Shown piece by piece: positions 33,034 through 45,857 of a DNA stretch of 64,000 nucleotides (positions are counted from its first letter, which is position 1; every line of letters begins with the position of its first letter). This stretch comes from Platerodrilus igneus (taxonomy: Eukaryota > Arthropoda > Insecta > Coleoptera > Lycidae), in NCBI GenBank assembly GCA_036346225.1, contig JARFIW010001215.1, positions 9,128,501 to 9,192,500 on the forward strand, read 5' to 3'. The position numbers and the translations under genes are program-made. The notes below the pieces were generated by a model that had not been told where the DNA came from, did not search any database, and saw nothing but the letters and a program-made list of their open reading frames with translations.

Positions 33034-35984
33034 ATGACGTATTGTATGTTCCAAATTTAAAGGAAAATCTATTATCGGTGTCAAAATTATGTGACGTAAA
33101 TAAAATGACGCTCATAGATTCAAAAACTATGCAAGTGGTAAGCAACGCAAACAAAACTATTCTTACAGGATACCGAACGGGAAATGTTTACGTAGTGGCG
33201 GAACATAAGAATGAAAGTAATGCACGTGCAGTCCATACAATAACCTCTGAATTATGGCATGCAAGACTCGGGCATCCCAACAACGCGGAATATCGAAAAT
33301 TAACAAAATTGTACGATATTGAGCCAAAGAAGCATGATCAATGTAACGTGTGTGGAATTTGTAAAGTTAAAGATGGTTTCTATCCAAAGCATGCAGAAAA
33401 CCGTAGGAAAAATGTTTAGAATTAATACATAGCGATGTCTTAGGTCCGATAGAACCAGTTTCATTAGGTGGGAATCGTTACTTAATCACTTTCACGGATG
33501 ACTTTAGTCGTTACACGACCGTATACGTGATGAGAAATAAAAGCGAAGTATTAAGCAAATTTAGAGAGTTCAAAGAAGAGGTAGAAAACAAATTTGATGG
33601 TAAAATTAAGTCGCTAAGAACTGATAATGGAGGAGAGTATGTTAACAAATTTTTCAATGAATACTTACGAAACAATGGTATTCGAAGAGAACTATCAGCA
33701 CCATATTCTCCAGAACAAAACGGTGTCGCCGAACGAATAAATCAAACCCTTATGACGATAACGAGATGTCTTATAAACGATAGTGGTGTAGATAGAAATT
33801 TTTGGGGAGAGGCGTTTTTAACAGCATGTTACATAAAAAATCGAAGAACTACAACGGCAAACGATGGTGAAACCCCATTTAAACGATGGAATGGTTACGA
33901 TGCTCACGTAAAGCATTTGAAACGTTTTGGCTGCAGATGTTGGTACGTAAATACAGAGCATAGAAGCAAATGGGCACCAAAAGGTACGGAAGGAATATTT
34001 TTATGCTACGACTTAAATTCCAAAGCTTACCGAATATGGAATAGACTGAAACATAGGACGATAATAAGTAGAAGCGTAAATTTTAACGAAAACGAATTTC
34101 CTTTCAGAATTAGAGATGAAGATAAACACGAAGGTGTTACTGCCAGAGTTAACTGGAATAGAGCCCTAATTTATTTAGAAAACGACGAGGAAGAGTGTGA
34201 GAAAGACGATTCAAGCAAACCTGAAGACGAACCATCAGTAAGTACAAATGACACATCGAACGTGCAAGGTTTCCAAGAACACAAACAAGCGGACGAAAAC
34301 GAATTAGACAATGCAGGTTTACAAAACGATGACGGTATTCCAACGAGAAGTGGCAGATTTTCAAAACCACCTCTACGTTTCAACGACTACAAACGAGATC
34401 CTAAAAGATGCTTTCGTAGCGAAGCAGTGAGAAATGAAGAACCTAAATCATTTAAACAAGCTATAAGTAGCAACGAACGCGATGAATGGCAAGAGGCTAT
34501 TAACGGCGAGTTTCAGAATTTAGCCACAAACGAAACATGGGAAATTTTAAGCGACCGGTAGACAGAAGAATTTTAGAAGCCACTGGGTGTTTAAAAAGAA
34601 ATACGATCAGAATGGACAAGTAGTTAAGTATAAGGCAAGACTAGTTGTTCTTGGAAACGAACAAATACAGAACATAAATTACGACAAAACGTTTGCACCA
34701 GTTGCAATGAGAAAAACTATTCGAACACTATTGGCACTAAGCGTAAAAAACGATTGGCATATCGAACAAATTGATGTAAATTGCGCCTACTTAAATGCAG
34801 AAGTTGAGAGTGACGTGTATATAGAAATTCCAGAGGGTTTGGAAACTAATGAACAGCGAGGACGATACGTATGCAAATTAAAGAAAAGCTTATATGGATT
34901 ACATGAATCAGGTTTACTATGGAACAAACGATTGAACGATTTTTTGATTAATCAAAACATGATCCGCTGTCAGTCAGATCCTTGCGTATATTTTAACGAA
35001 AAACGAAATTTAGTGATGTCTGTTTATGTGGACGACGTAACTTTGCATGGCGAAAAGAACGAAATCACAAAAATGAAAACCAAATTGGACACGGAGTTTA
35101 AAATTAAAGATTTAGGTATAGCAAAGAGATTACTTTCTTGGAACATAACTAGAAAAAGTAACGAATTAAAAATAGATCAAGCTGATTATACGAAGCAGTT
35201 GCTGTTGAGCGTAGATATGAAAGACTGCAAACCCGTAAGTACGCCGATTGACACAAACGTTAAATATTCGAAGAACGAAGGAGATGTAGACGAACGTTTG
35301 AAACTCAAGTATCAACGAGTACTTGGCAGTTTGATATATTTAATGACAAATACGAGACCAGATATTGCGTTCGCTGTCACGTATTTGAGCCAATTTACAT
35401 CGAACCCCAACCAGGAACACTGGAGTGCTGTAAAACGTATACTACGATATTTACAAGGAACAATAAACTATGGGATTACGTATAAAAAGCAACCAGGAAA
35501 TCAGATAGTCACTTATACTGATGCAGACTGGGGGAGTGACAAGAACGACCGTAAATCGTATAGCGGGCACGTAACGACGGTTCTTGGAGGAGCTGTAACA
35601 TGGTTGAGCCGCAAACAGCGATGCGTTGCTCTAAGTACAGCAGAAGCAGAATTTGTTGCACTATGCGAATGCAATAAAGAAGCTACTTGGATGAAGAACT
35701 TCTTGTGTGAATTAAGCGAGGTAGATTGCAAGATGCCATGGAAGATTAAAATCGACAACGCTGCTGCGAAGAAGATAGCTGAGAACAACGTGACGAGTGA
35801 CCGAAGCAAGCATATTGAGCTTAAACTTTTTAGGATACGAGACGACATAAACGATGGACGATTGGAGCTACAGTATGTGCCGACTGAATTAAACTTAGCT
35901 GACATCTTTACGAAAGGGCTTGCATATCCGAGAATGCGAAAATTGTGCACCGACATTGGAATCAGTTTCATGGACGAAAACTAG
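33034..35984 (+). pseudogene. Copia Pol (integrase, reverse transcriptase, RNase H) with frameshifts
   Basis: Three frames carry one polyprotein: 33042-33419 has the integrase HHCC finger (HARLGHPN, CNVCGIC); 33420-34561 has the integrase core with D, D and E in IHSDV, RTDNGGEY and NGVAERIN; 34562-35984 has the reverse transcriptase (FAPVAMRKTIRTLLAL, QIDVNCAYLNAEVESDVYIE, catalytic YVDDVTLHG) and RNase H (DADWGSDKNDRKSYSGH, LSTAEAEFVAL, SDRSKHIELK). Breaks lie near 33030, 33415 and 34552-34580; each is explained by loss of one base, the last by two losses, some in short A or T runs. All catalytic residues are present. The breaks may be sequence errors given the identical LTRs. Confidence 0.9.
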
Positions 35985-35996
35985 ATTCAGGGGAAG

Positions 35997-36218
35997 TGTT
36001 AGTGTAGTGTTTTGTGCGCAACGCTGCGCTAAGATTAAAAATAGTAGGCAGGACGTTTTGGTTACGGGGATGGTTGTTTTGTTATTTTTTAAGTTAGTTA
36101 CGTCAAAATCGGTTTAAGAGGATATTTTGGATGTTACTTTTATATTACCGAGAATAAATGAAGTTCCTTTTGTTATTTATTATATGACAGCAATCCTCAT
36201 CCACCCCAAATATCAATA
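35997..36218 (+). repeat. Copia 3' LTR
   Basis: 222 bases, identical by eye to the 5' LTR, preceded by the polypurine stretch AGGGGAAG and followed by the GTATT duplication. Confidence 0.95.
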
Positions 36219-36223
36219 GTATT

Positions 36224-36889
36224 AAAGATTATCAGGATTTTGTTTGTAATAGAATTGGAGACTTGAAAAATTTTAGCATGTACCATTTAAATATAAGAAG
36301 TGTTTTGAAAAATGTAGACTCCTTTTTTAATCCATCTTAGTGAATGTAAGGAATACGATTATTTTATCGGACACTGGGATAATTAATAATATAAATTCTG
36401 TTAATATTCCCAACTACTCGGTTTTTTTATAGTGAAGGCAGATACAGTCGAAATGATGGCATTATAGTTTATGTTAGAAATAACTGTATTATTGAATCTC
36501 AAAATCTATTTATCCCAAAAATACGTTTATTCGTTCAGCAATTAAAAAGAGTAGCTTAAGATTTGGCATTACTGCTGTTTATGGACTATCTTCTACAAAC
36601 ACAATGAATTTCATACAAGACTTAAACAGCATTTTATCCAATACATCTACCACGTGTGAGTTTTTGTAGGAGATATTAAACATTGACTTTGTAGCAAAAG
36701 AGATAGTACTGTTAGTGAGTACTTACACGTACTAGCAGCAAATGGTTTTTTATCTTTAATTAATACTCCAGCAAGAAATACAAACCTTAGTAGCACCTGC
36801 ATTGATGATATCTTTTTTAAATCGAATAACAGTAACTTGAAACTAAATTTATATCCCAATATCACTCGTAACAGTATAACTGATCATTC
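36224..36889 (+). pseudogene. LINE-A ORF2 endonuclease, first part
   Basis: Just right of the copia target duplication the sequence encodes SMYHLNIRSVLKN, the usual start of a LINE apurinic-like endonuclease, then an SDTG block, YSRNDGIIVYVRNN, LINTPARNTNL and STCIDDIFFKSN, in several frames, ending before TDHSS where the hAT element sits. The active-site Asp-His pair is at the insertion point. Not functional. Confidence 0.65.
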
Positions 36890-36897
36890 CTCTACGT

Positions 36898-39802
36898 CAG
36901 AGGTGTCCAAACTTTTCGCGGCACGTGCCGGATTATAATTAGATCCATGTTATAAGGGCCACATGTATATACAAATTGAAAAATATAATTTTGAGTAAGG
37001 TAGCATTAAATACTATTAATTTATACTATTTTATTGTAACTTGAAAATACAAAATACTAAACAAACAAAGTATAATAGTAGTATAATTATATAATTATTT
37101 TATAAAAATTGAAATATTTTCATACAACTTCTAATGCGAATGATGAAACTGTATTTTTTGTTGAAGAATGTCTTCATAGTTGGGATCAAAATTTGTTACA
37201 CCAATCATAAGCAATGACTGCAAATGATCATCAGATAAATTTGCTCTATATTTTGATTTGAGATACTTCATTCGAGAAAAAGTTTGTTCGCACACGTAAG
37301 TAGTCCCAAACATTGAAATGAATTTACGAGCAAATTTCTTCAAATTTAGAAACTCTTTTGCATCCAAATATTTATAAAAATCTATTAAGTTTCCTTCCTT
37401 GTATTTGTCCTTGATTTGTTCGTTTGCTTGAAGATCAATAATTTCTATTTGAAGCTGGCTTGAAATTCCAGCAACGTTGCAATCAAATGGATTTTGGAAC
37501 AGCCGAATTTATTTTTGAATTCATGTCCAAATCAGAAAATCTCTTGAAATTTTTCTTTTAAATCGGCGATGACCTTTACTGCAAATGCAATTGGAAATTG
37601 TTCTTCAGTTTTTTTATTAAATTCATCACAGCACGGAAAATGCGTAAAATTACATTCAGTCACTTGACTTTCGAATAATTGTAGTTTTGTTCGAAATGCT
37701 TTAATTTGAGAGTATAAATCGCAAATTAAATTGTTTTTCCCTTGTAACTTTAAGTTTAAGGTATTTACGTGTGCCACAACATCTGCAAAAAACGCCAACT
37801 TCCAGAGCCATGCAGCATTTGATAAAAGTGGTTCAGGATGTTTTTTCTCTACAAGAAATAAATCAATTTCACTTCTAAGCTTAAAAAATTGCAATAGAAC
37901 TTTTCCACAACTAAGCCATCGAACTTCAGTGTAATACGATAAGTCAACGTACTCGGATTCAATTTGCTTAAGAAAAGATTTAAATTGCCGATGATTAAGT
38001 GCGTGTGATCGAATAAAATTTACTACAGGAACAACTGGCTTCAAAACGCAGTTTATATCGACATGTTTTATACATAATGCTTGTTGATGGATAATACAGT
38101 GCAGAAAAATTGGTACTGACGCTCCTGAAGCTTCACAAGCTTTTGTAATTTGTCCAACCACGCCGATGTTTGTACCAGACATGTTAAACTTTATTAGCGT
38201 TTTTTCTACTTGTTCGAATACATCTTTTCCAGTTGTAGTACTATGCATGCTGTTAAGAAAGGCTAATTCTTGTGTGACATTAAGTTCGTCATCAACTCCA
38301 CGAACAAAAATTAAAAGTTGTGAAATGTCACCAACATCAGTTGATTCATCAATAGCAAGAGAATATTGAGTGAACCACTGTGTTTTACTAGTAACCTGGT
38401 GGAGAATATTGTTTCCAATATTGTCAATTCGACGAGCAATTGTATTACGGGACATGCTGATCATTTTGAAGAGATCCAACTTTTCTGAGCACAATTCACC
38501 AACAGCCGCCATTATACACTCTTTAAACATTTGTCCATCCATAAAAGGTTTTCCTGCTTTCGCCAACAAATAAGCAATCTTTATACTAACTAAAGTTAAT
38601 GCTTCATTTTCTGAATTTGCTTTCCTAAATAAATTTTGCTGAGAACATAAACTACGGTGCATTGCTTTGTATTTTTCAGTACGGTGTTTGTCCTTTAATT
38701 GTGAGTAGGTTGAAGAATGTTTTGTTTCATGATGTCGACGTATATTATATTCCTTCATTACAGCAACAGTGTCATTGCAAATTAGACATACTGCTTTATT
38801 AACCTGTGTTTTCACAAAGAAATATTTTACTCCCCATTCTTCATTAAAAATGCGACATTCGTCATTTATCTTTCTCCTTTTTCCTTCCATGTTTGGGGAT
38901 TCTAAAAATTAGCAAAATAGGAAAATAATTCCTTTTTAATGAAAACGTCATATTATTGTTAAAAAATAAAATAATCATGTATTTTTAAAATTCTACTAAA
39001 AAAGTTTAATAAATACCATTAAAAAATTTTTGAACGCTGTTGCATATGTAATTAAAATTTAATGCTAGTTAATATTTGCAGGAATTCGGGCGATATTTAA
39101 GGGAAGTACAACAAATATAAATTTACATTTGCCTGTTTATAAATTCGAATATCCCTAAACTTGAATTACAAACAACGGTGTATCTTGATCCTTGCTTTTC
39201 ATTAATTTGTCTGCACCCGTAGCAATGTTTTAACACTCTGCTTCGCACTGGCATTGTCATTGGAGACTTTTAACACATATCTGCAATGCACATTTGGAGT
39301 GGGGCGGCATTTTCTATACTTCTCGCGCTGCACCGACGGGCGACGAACGCCTGGCTATACGCAGCAGCAGCGTAACAGCCCCGGGCGGTGCTACTGTGCA
39401 CGTGAAATAATTCCATGAAAACAATATCGAAATCAAAAACGATATTTGTTTATTTATACTTGTGCTTTAAGCGAACTACTCAAAATTGCTGATGCTTTAT
39501 TTACAACAAAACAATAAGACTCTGCTTATCGTCAAAATTCACGTACGTATAAAATTTCTTTTATGTTTGAGTTACCAAAATATATTTTTTTATTTAATCT
39601 TATAACTTAGCAGCGCGACCGACATTTGTGTTTGGTCAAGTACAACAACTTCGTTTTATTGGCCACGTAGTTTTTTATTATACCTTTATGAAATGAAAAG
39701 GTTTGGGCGAAAACATCATTATGTTTTAAAACCCTCCGCGGGCCGGATAAAATTACTTAGCGGGCCGGGTTTGGCCCGCGGGCCGTAGTTTGGACACCTC
39801 TG
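36898..39802 (-). mobile_element. hAT DNA transposon, complete ends, inside LINE-A
   Basis: CAGAGGTGTCCAAACT at 36898 is matched by AGTTTGGACACCTCTG ending at 39802. The 8-bp duplication CTCTACGT stands at 36890-36897 and 39803-39810, the hallmark length for hAT. The interior encodes one BED-finger/hAT transposase on the minus strand. The right subterminal part is GC-rich with several GCGGGCC words, likely transposase-binding sites by analogy. Total 2905 bp. Confidence 0.93.
37131..38890 (-). CDS. hAT transposase with BED zinc finger
   Basis: The main frame (38890-37532, 452 residues) begins MEGKRRKIND. A BED finger follows at residues 35-60 (CLICND...RRHHETKH). The catalytic domain starts at SLAIDESTDVGDISQLLIF (about residue 178), continues with FLHCIIHQQALC and has TEVRWLSCGKVLLQF near residue 325. 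The carboxyl dimerisation domain (TTYVCEQTFSRMKYLKSKYR, LQSLLMIG) is in a second frame at 37367-37131; between 37532 and 37367 one or two small length changes break the frame. The type is the ZBED/GTF2IRD2-like branch of hAT. The enzyme would cut and paste the element with 8-bp duplications. It may be one or two bases away from intact. Confidence 0.85.
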
Positions 39803-39810
39803 CTCTACGT

Positions 39811-40319
39811 CATTACATATTGTAACAAAACGATCTGAATTTGAACATGCTAATAATATTTTCAGACCTGAGTATTGACACAAAATTTTGTACTCAAATA
39901 TAAATCGATGTCTTTCAAATGATTGGAATTACTATTTCAATAATATTGCTGATACTAATGAGGCGACAAATAAGTTTATTAACACTTTCGAAAGATTAGT
40001 TGAAATTAATACTGTTAAAACTATATTACCATCAGTTCCTAAAAAAATCAAACCATGAATTACAAACAGTCTTCTCAAATCAATTCGAATACCCGATAAA
40101 TTAAAACACTCTATGTCAAAAATCCTAACACTCAAAACATTAAACTTACAAACAATATAGAAATCAGCTAACTCATTAATACGTATTACTAAGGATGCTT
40201 ATTACCGAAATAAGCTTTATTATGTGCGTGGCGACATTAGAAAGACTTGGCGTATTATTAAAGACGCTACAAGTGATATATCTACCAAGCAAAATATACC
40301 AGTATGGAATACTGAAAAT
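39811..40319 (+). pseudogene. LINE-A endonuclease end and linker
   Basis: Right of the hAT duplication the LINE-A protein goes on: SLHIVTKRSEFEHAN, a linker with TNEATNKFINTFERLVEIN, and RKTWRIIKDATSDISTKQN at about 40245-40300. Here LINE-A stops and LINE-B begins within a few bases of 40320. Stops in all frames. Confidence 0.6.
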
Positions 40320-40617
40320 TGAATGCGGAGTTATACAAGATTCAGCTATACAAGCAGCACCTAAGAAAGCTTACGTATTTGTAAGCCGTCTTCGCCCATC
40401 CACTATAAACGATGCATTAGAAAGTTATGTTAAGAAAATTATTCCTGAAGCATATTGTGAAGAGCTAACATCTAAATATCCCCAACATTATTTATCCTTT
40501 AAAATTACTATAGATTTACATAATGTAAATACAGCAATGCACCCAGAAATGTGGGACCCTGGAACCTATGTCTCTAGGTTTTTTCACAAGCGAAAAGAAT
40601 CTCAAGTCCTAACGTAG
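40320..40617 (+). pseudogene. LINE-B ORF1, carboxyl end
   Basis: The last 100 residues of an insect LINE ORF1 protein: KKAYVFVSRLRPSTINDALE, the EAYCEELTSKYPQHYLSFKI stretch, a WDPGTYVSRFF motif and a basic end, with a stop at 40617. The domain is common in Jockey/CR1-group ORF1 proteins and in host proteins derived from them. The amino part is lost to 5' truncation. Confidence 0.7.
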
Positions 40618-40639
40618 TAGGTAATAATACATCCAGAAC

Positions 40640-43297
40640 TAATAAGATAACCTTAATATCGTGTTACTATCAGAATATTCGCGAACTTAGAACTAAAGTA
40701 TAATCATTTTTTGCAGCTACTACAGAATGCGAGTATGATGTACTAGCAATAACAGAGACTTGATTATCTGGGGAAATTTCTTTCTCGGAAATATTCTCTG
40801 ATATGTACCAGGTGATAAGGTCAGATCGTAAGCATGATACAATTGGCCTTTCTCGTGGTGGGGGAGTAGTTCTTGCTCTCAGAAGTAGTTGGATTACTCA
40901 TGTATTGGACTTATCCATCATTCAAGCGAAAATACCACTGATTGATATTGTGGGATGCAAATGTATTATGAGAGTTAGTGTTATTTATATATTTGTAATT
41001 TATGTTCCGGCAATTACTTCTCCTTTGTTGTTAGAGACCCTACTGGAGTTTTTGGAGCAGTATGCTACATTTAAGATTTTAATCATGGGTGATTTCAATG
41101 TGCCAATTTACAATAATATTCTTAGAGATGATGTCAAGGTTAGAATGCTTAGAAATTTTGAACAATATGTTGATGTACGTCAATTTAATCAGGTACAAAA
41201 CCTTAATGGTAAACTTTTAGACTTAGTATATTCCAATGTTTCTTGTAATGTAACCGAAGACGAAACTCCCTTAGCATGAAAGATAGTCATCATCCACCTC
41301 TTTGTTTATCTTTATCAAGCCAATTTCCCATCTGCATTACTAAATCCTATAACTTTCGTAGGGCTGATTATCCAAAATTATATGATACTTTATTGAACAC
41401 TAACTGGTCATTTCTGGAAGAATACTTTGATTCAAATAGAGCTTGTGATGCATTCTATGAAAAATTTTATTTTATTCTGGATCAATATATTCCTATTTAT
41501 CGTAATCATAAACATCGCTATCATGTATGGTACACGGAGGAACTTATTAATGTGATTCGAAGAAAATATCAGATTTTTCGAAAATTTAAAGTCCATCAAC
41601 TTGATAATTATTGGGCCGAATATAAGAAATTGCGGGCTTTATCTAAGAGATTAATACAAGTTGCTTACAATAATTATAGATATGAAATACAAAACTCATT
41701 CAAAACTAATCCAAAATCTTTCCGGTCATTTGTTCAATCCAAACAAGGCAGAACTCGTATTCCGGCTACTGTCAGTTATGATGGTCAACTATTTGATACA
41801 CCACAATCTGTTGTTGCAACATTTAAAGAATATTTCAGTGGTGTTTTTCAAACACAGGTGCCTCATGCAAATATTGATAATGGTCAGGATTGTAATGCTT
41901 GCAGTTGAAATTATGTTCATGTACCATATGTTGAAATTCATGAAATAGAGCAATGCCTACGCAAGCTTACTAATAAGTCAACTGTAGGCCATGATCAGCT
42001 TCCTTCATTCTTTCTCAGAGATTGTGCTAGCATTTTGGCTAAACCTTTGTTCTATGTGATTAATCTTTCTCTTAAACTTCAACGTTTCCTTCTGCCTGGA
42101 AAACATCAGTAATTTGTCCAGTGGTAAAAGATGGGAATCCAAAGGAAGTTAAGAACTACCGACCGATTTCCATATTATCAAATTGTGCAAAAATATTTGA
42201 AATGGTTCTCTACAATCAAATATTCCCTGCAATCAAAAATTGTATCACTACTCATCAACATGGATTCTTTCCCAAACGATCCACTACATCTAATCTTATA
42301 CAAATAACTGTATATCTGATACTTTAGATGATAATGGTCAGGTAGATGTCATTTACACTGACATTTCCAAAGCATTTGATCACATTTCTCATGAAGTTCT
42401 TCTGTCGAAAATACGATGTTTTGGCTTTAGTGACTTACTGATTGAATTTTTTTCTTCATATTTATCTCGTCGCATGCAATTTGTTAAATATAATGGATTT
42501 ACGTCCAAACACTATGTTGCGAACTCTGGCATCCCGCAGGGCTCCAATTTAGGGCCTTTGCTGTTTACAATATTCATTAATGACATTGTAAACTCTCTGA
42601 CTTGTTATAAACTACTTTATGCTGATGACGTTAAGTTGTATTTAAATATTACTTCACTAGAAGTTTGTAATAGACTACAACTCGACATAATTCATCTTAA
42701 CAAGTGGTGTAACACAAACAGATTACAGCTCAATATCCGAAAATGCTATGTTGTTACATATACACGAAAATTACACCCACTGATTTTTGCATACTGCCTT
42801 AAAAAGGATTCACTTCCAAGATGTAGTTCAGTTCGAGATCTAGGTATCTTGTTTGATTCTAGTCTTTCATTCTCAGTGCATATTCATAAAATTGCTAATG
42901 CTGCAATGAAAGCGTTAGGTTTTATAATCAGAAATTGCAAAAGCTTTACTAATACTGATTCATTGAAAGTATTATATCTAACTATAGTTCATTCTAAACT
43001 GGAATATTGTTGTACTGTGTGGTCACCTTATTATAAATGCCATAAAGCATTGCTTGAAAAGGTTCAGCGTAAATTTCTATCCTGAACAAGGATATGACCA
43101 CCAGTTATTGTTGGAAAAGTTTAATATACCGTCGTTGGAATTTCGTAGGGCTGCTGCCATTCTAACGTTTATATTTCAATTGCTTAATAACAAGGTTGAC
43201 TCTAGTGAATTGCTTTCTTTTCTTAGATTTTCAGTTCCCAGAACAGAAAGTAGGCAATCAAACTTGTTTTACCTGCCAACAGCTCATACAAACATAT
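40640..43297 (+). pseudogene. LINE-B ORF2 (endonuclease and reverse transcriptase), frameshifted
   Basis: Endonuclease pieces: AITET near 40748, SRGGGVVLALRSSW (40850), LIMGDFNVPI (41080; catalytic Asp and Asn), LNGKLLDLVYSNV and KDSHHPPL (the SDH box). Linker: 41276-41908. Reverse transcriptase: NYRPISILSNCAKIFE (42154), HQHGFFPKRSTTSNL, VIYTDISKAFDHISHE (42350), GIPQGSNLGPLLFTIFINDI (42530) and the catalytic YADDVKLYL (42620). The thumb and carboxyl region reach NLFYLPTAHTN at 43290. Frame changes lie near 41278, 41908, 42110, 42330 and 43080. The number of breaks is small, so it is a fairly recent copy. Confidence 0.8.
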
Positions 43298-43700
43298 CGT
43301 GGGCTTACTGCCAGAAGTGACGAAGTCCATAACCATACTTTCTGGATAAGTGATTTTGAAAACTTCAATTTTTTATTTTGTTAAGGAATTTAAAAGAAAT
43401 ATTCCGCGTTTCTTCTATGCAGATATTAAATATGTAGTTCATGATTTAGAATAACACATCAACCTGTGATTCACTCTGTTAGTTTTCAAAATAAAGTTGA
43501 CTTGGTCATTTTTGCGTGTACAAATTCACTCATATTGCAGTCATGGTCAAGCAGATTATTTTTATCCAATAAAAAAACACGAAGAAAATAAGCTTTATTG
43601 TTATTCGTTATCGGTGTAATGCTATAAAAGAAAATAAACGAAAGTAATTATTGATTAATTTTAAAAATTATAACCAAAATGTAGAAACTGTGTACGAGAA

Positions 43701-45702
43701 CTAATTTGAATCTGAATCAGACCATAGCGATGGCTCTGGAGCTACATCTTTCTTTGCACTGTCTGTCGGTATTGACTGATTCCAGGCATGAAATTCGTAA
43801 GGAATTGCTCCTGTTCTACACAGTTTCAAAAGATCTTGCTTTTTCTTATCAGAAATAGGAATTTCTTTAGAGTACAGTCACGGTATTGCCTTTGGCATAT
43901 TGTTTGCAGTTCTGCTACTGCACCCAGCTACATTGAGCATAAGAAATGCTGGATCACTGTAATTGTACTTAAACAGCACATACCCTGGTTTATCTCTTTC
44001 AAATCGCATACTTTTCATTTTCAACCAATTAACACGGTTTCCAAGTTCGTCTATAGTTCTGTTTTTAATAGTCTTAGCTCTTAGTGTATTTATGTCAAGG
44101 AAATCATTGTACTTTAACTCATGTACGTTGTATTGACCACTTGTTTTATTTCGGCCCCAATTGGAGCGGGCCAGTGGAAAAATGTTTAACTAGTCATGCA
44201 TATTATATACGGAAATATTCTTTTTGGCATGTTCTATTGCACTATGCATGGAATCGACTTCCATGTAAGTATGACCAGACTCTAAGAAATTGTGCTGTAT
44301 AATATTTAAATTGCTGTTTTGTACTATGAACACAACTAAAGCGGCAATAAATCGATTTCTGTTCTGCCCGCCACAAGTATCTGAGAACAAACTTATTTCG
44401 GTGATATTTTGTGGTAAATTTTGAATCCATTGAAACAGACATGTGCCTATTTCTGCACTGACTTTCTGATCATTAATTTCTGTCGACGCGTAGCAATGGG
44501 CTTTGTGAGAAGCTTGTTCGTATATTGTAAGATTGTAAGCACAAAGCTTTCTACTATACATGAGAGAGACACCTGAAGATAGTATTTGCAAAACACTTTG
44601 TAAATCAAATGTGATGCTTTGAAATTATGATCAGTCAGTGCAAGCTCCCTATATGATTTTTTTGCTGCATTTGCTTCATCTCTTCTTTGAATATGAGACT
44701 GGTAATTTTGTTCTAAATCAATTGCTTTTGTTTTCATGTAGTTCGCACATATCAAACATTGATCCTTTTTAGGCTTAAAGAAGGACAAATTGAAATTGTT
44801 ACAAAATATGCGGTGGTAAGTTATTTGGGATACATATTCCTTATTGGTTTTCGTACATTCTTCAGCATACAAAACATACATATTTGCAATTGATAAATTA
44901 GAATCTAAATACTCTCGTTTGGTTGATGTTCTACAATAATGAGAGGCCATAGTTGGAAAACTTTTTATGTGAGCACTGACTGAAGCTATAATTTCTGGTT
45001 TGGTTTTATTTGCAGGCGATTTTTTATTACGTTTGTCACTAGTAACAAATATTCCTATCTCATTTACCCCAGCAAAAGCCTTATCTACTGGTCCTTGGCT
45101 TATACACAAAGTACTTAAAAAAACATCTTGCAAACTCGAACTTTTGTGCCCTCCTTAAGAAAATAATAGTACCTCTGCAATTTTTTTGTGCACCAGTACC
45201 AGACCGAATTCTTCTACAAGCAGGTCCTTTGCTTGCAACACAAGAGAGAATAAAATCCTTTTGACGATTGTATTTCAGTTTCCAAAATTCGGAGCAGAAT
45301 TGGTTTCTCAATTGATCATTAAAATTAACTGTGCATTTGAATTTGCAAGAGTTGCAATTAATAAATTTAGAATTCTTTGCTGCCCTGACTATTCCCCTGG
45401 ATTCGTATTGTAAGCTCAACATTCTCTTTTTCTTGGTAATATTTTTTTCCATTGTGTAGGATTAGATTTTTTCCAACGGTACCTTCTTTTTGATGAGAGT
45501 GTTTCACTATCAGAAGATGATCCTGTATTTGGTAAACCTCCATCATCCCTGGGGTTATAATTTTCACTACTACCGACAGAAAAATCTGAACCACTTCTTT
45601 CAAGTACATTTTCCTCCAACGAATGTGTAGAAAGGTCATTGCTCACTCTATGATTTTCGATTTTGCTTGTCGAATTAGTACCATCATAAACAATTCTAAT
45701 AA
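43701..45702 (-). CDS. Transposase-like protein with SDTCGGQNRN motif
   Basis: Reading from about 45702: a Ser/Thr-rich start, a basic stretch (SSKRRYRWKKSNPTQWKK), then after a one-base loss in a run of seven A the KKKRMLSLQYESRG part and a Cys cluster CNSCKFKC...CSEFWKLKYNRQKDFI. Next come a SHYCRTSTKREYLDSNLSIA segment and a CLICANYMK Cys pair. The presumed catalytic part is ISLFSDTCGGQNRNRF (44380) with HNFLESGHTYMEVDSMHSAIE (44260). The tail IPISDKKKQDLLKLCRTGAIP ends at 43701. The family is common in insect genomes as uncharacterised proteins; its place inside intact TIRs argues that it is a DDE-type transposase (the SD, and E or D of the second motif, being candidate catalytic residues). 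About three small frame breaks. Confidence 0.65.
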
Positions 45703-45789
45703 CTTAACCAGCCCACGTCGGTAGCGTGCTGAATGTACCTAATTGAAAAACTTATTATGCAATGTTAAAACAACCAAACTTATATTTAC

Positions 45790-45857
45790 CTTCGCTGATG
45801 TTAATTGTCACAGACAAAGTAGAAATACTTTGGGTTGTTGATTGTGAGAACACAGTT
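45790..45857 (-). other. Candidate upstream exon of the CGGQN transposase gene
   Basis: On the minus strand TTTTTAG precedes an open 68-base stretch that ends at GTAAAT. Read in the open frame it gives TVFSQSTTQSISTLSVTINI and its last base joins in frame to the segment starting at 45702. A further possible first exon is at 49803-49851 (MCLSNAESSSAKKNNA, donor GTAAGA), but that join is off by one base. If real, the RTE LINE sits in the intron between them. Confidence 0.35.

Larger units (their letters stand above)
31697..36218 (+). mobile_element. Copia LTR retrotransposon, young, inside LINE-A
   Basis: LTRs of 222 bp at 31697-31918 and 35997-36218 look identical base for base. GTATT at 31692-31696 and 36219-36223 is the 5-bp target-site duplication. 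The 5' LTR is followed at once by GGTTATGGGCCCAG (31919), the primer-binding site used by copia elements: it pairs with the anticodon region of initiator tRNA-Met, so a half-tRNA primes. A polypurine stretch AGGGGAAG precedes the 3' LTR. Gag, protease, integrase, reverse transcriptase and RNase H follow in copia order. Identical LTRs mean a recent insertion, yet the coding region is broken in at least three places by single-base changes. Confidence 0.95.

Noticed and set aside
35513..35971. Minus-strand 152-codon frame over copia
   Set aside because: It is antisense to copia RNase H with its conserved motifs.
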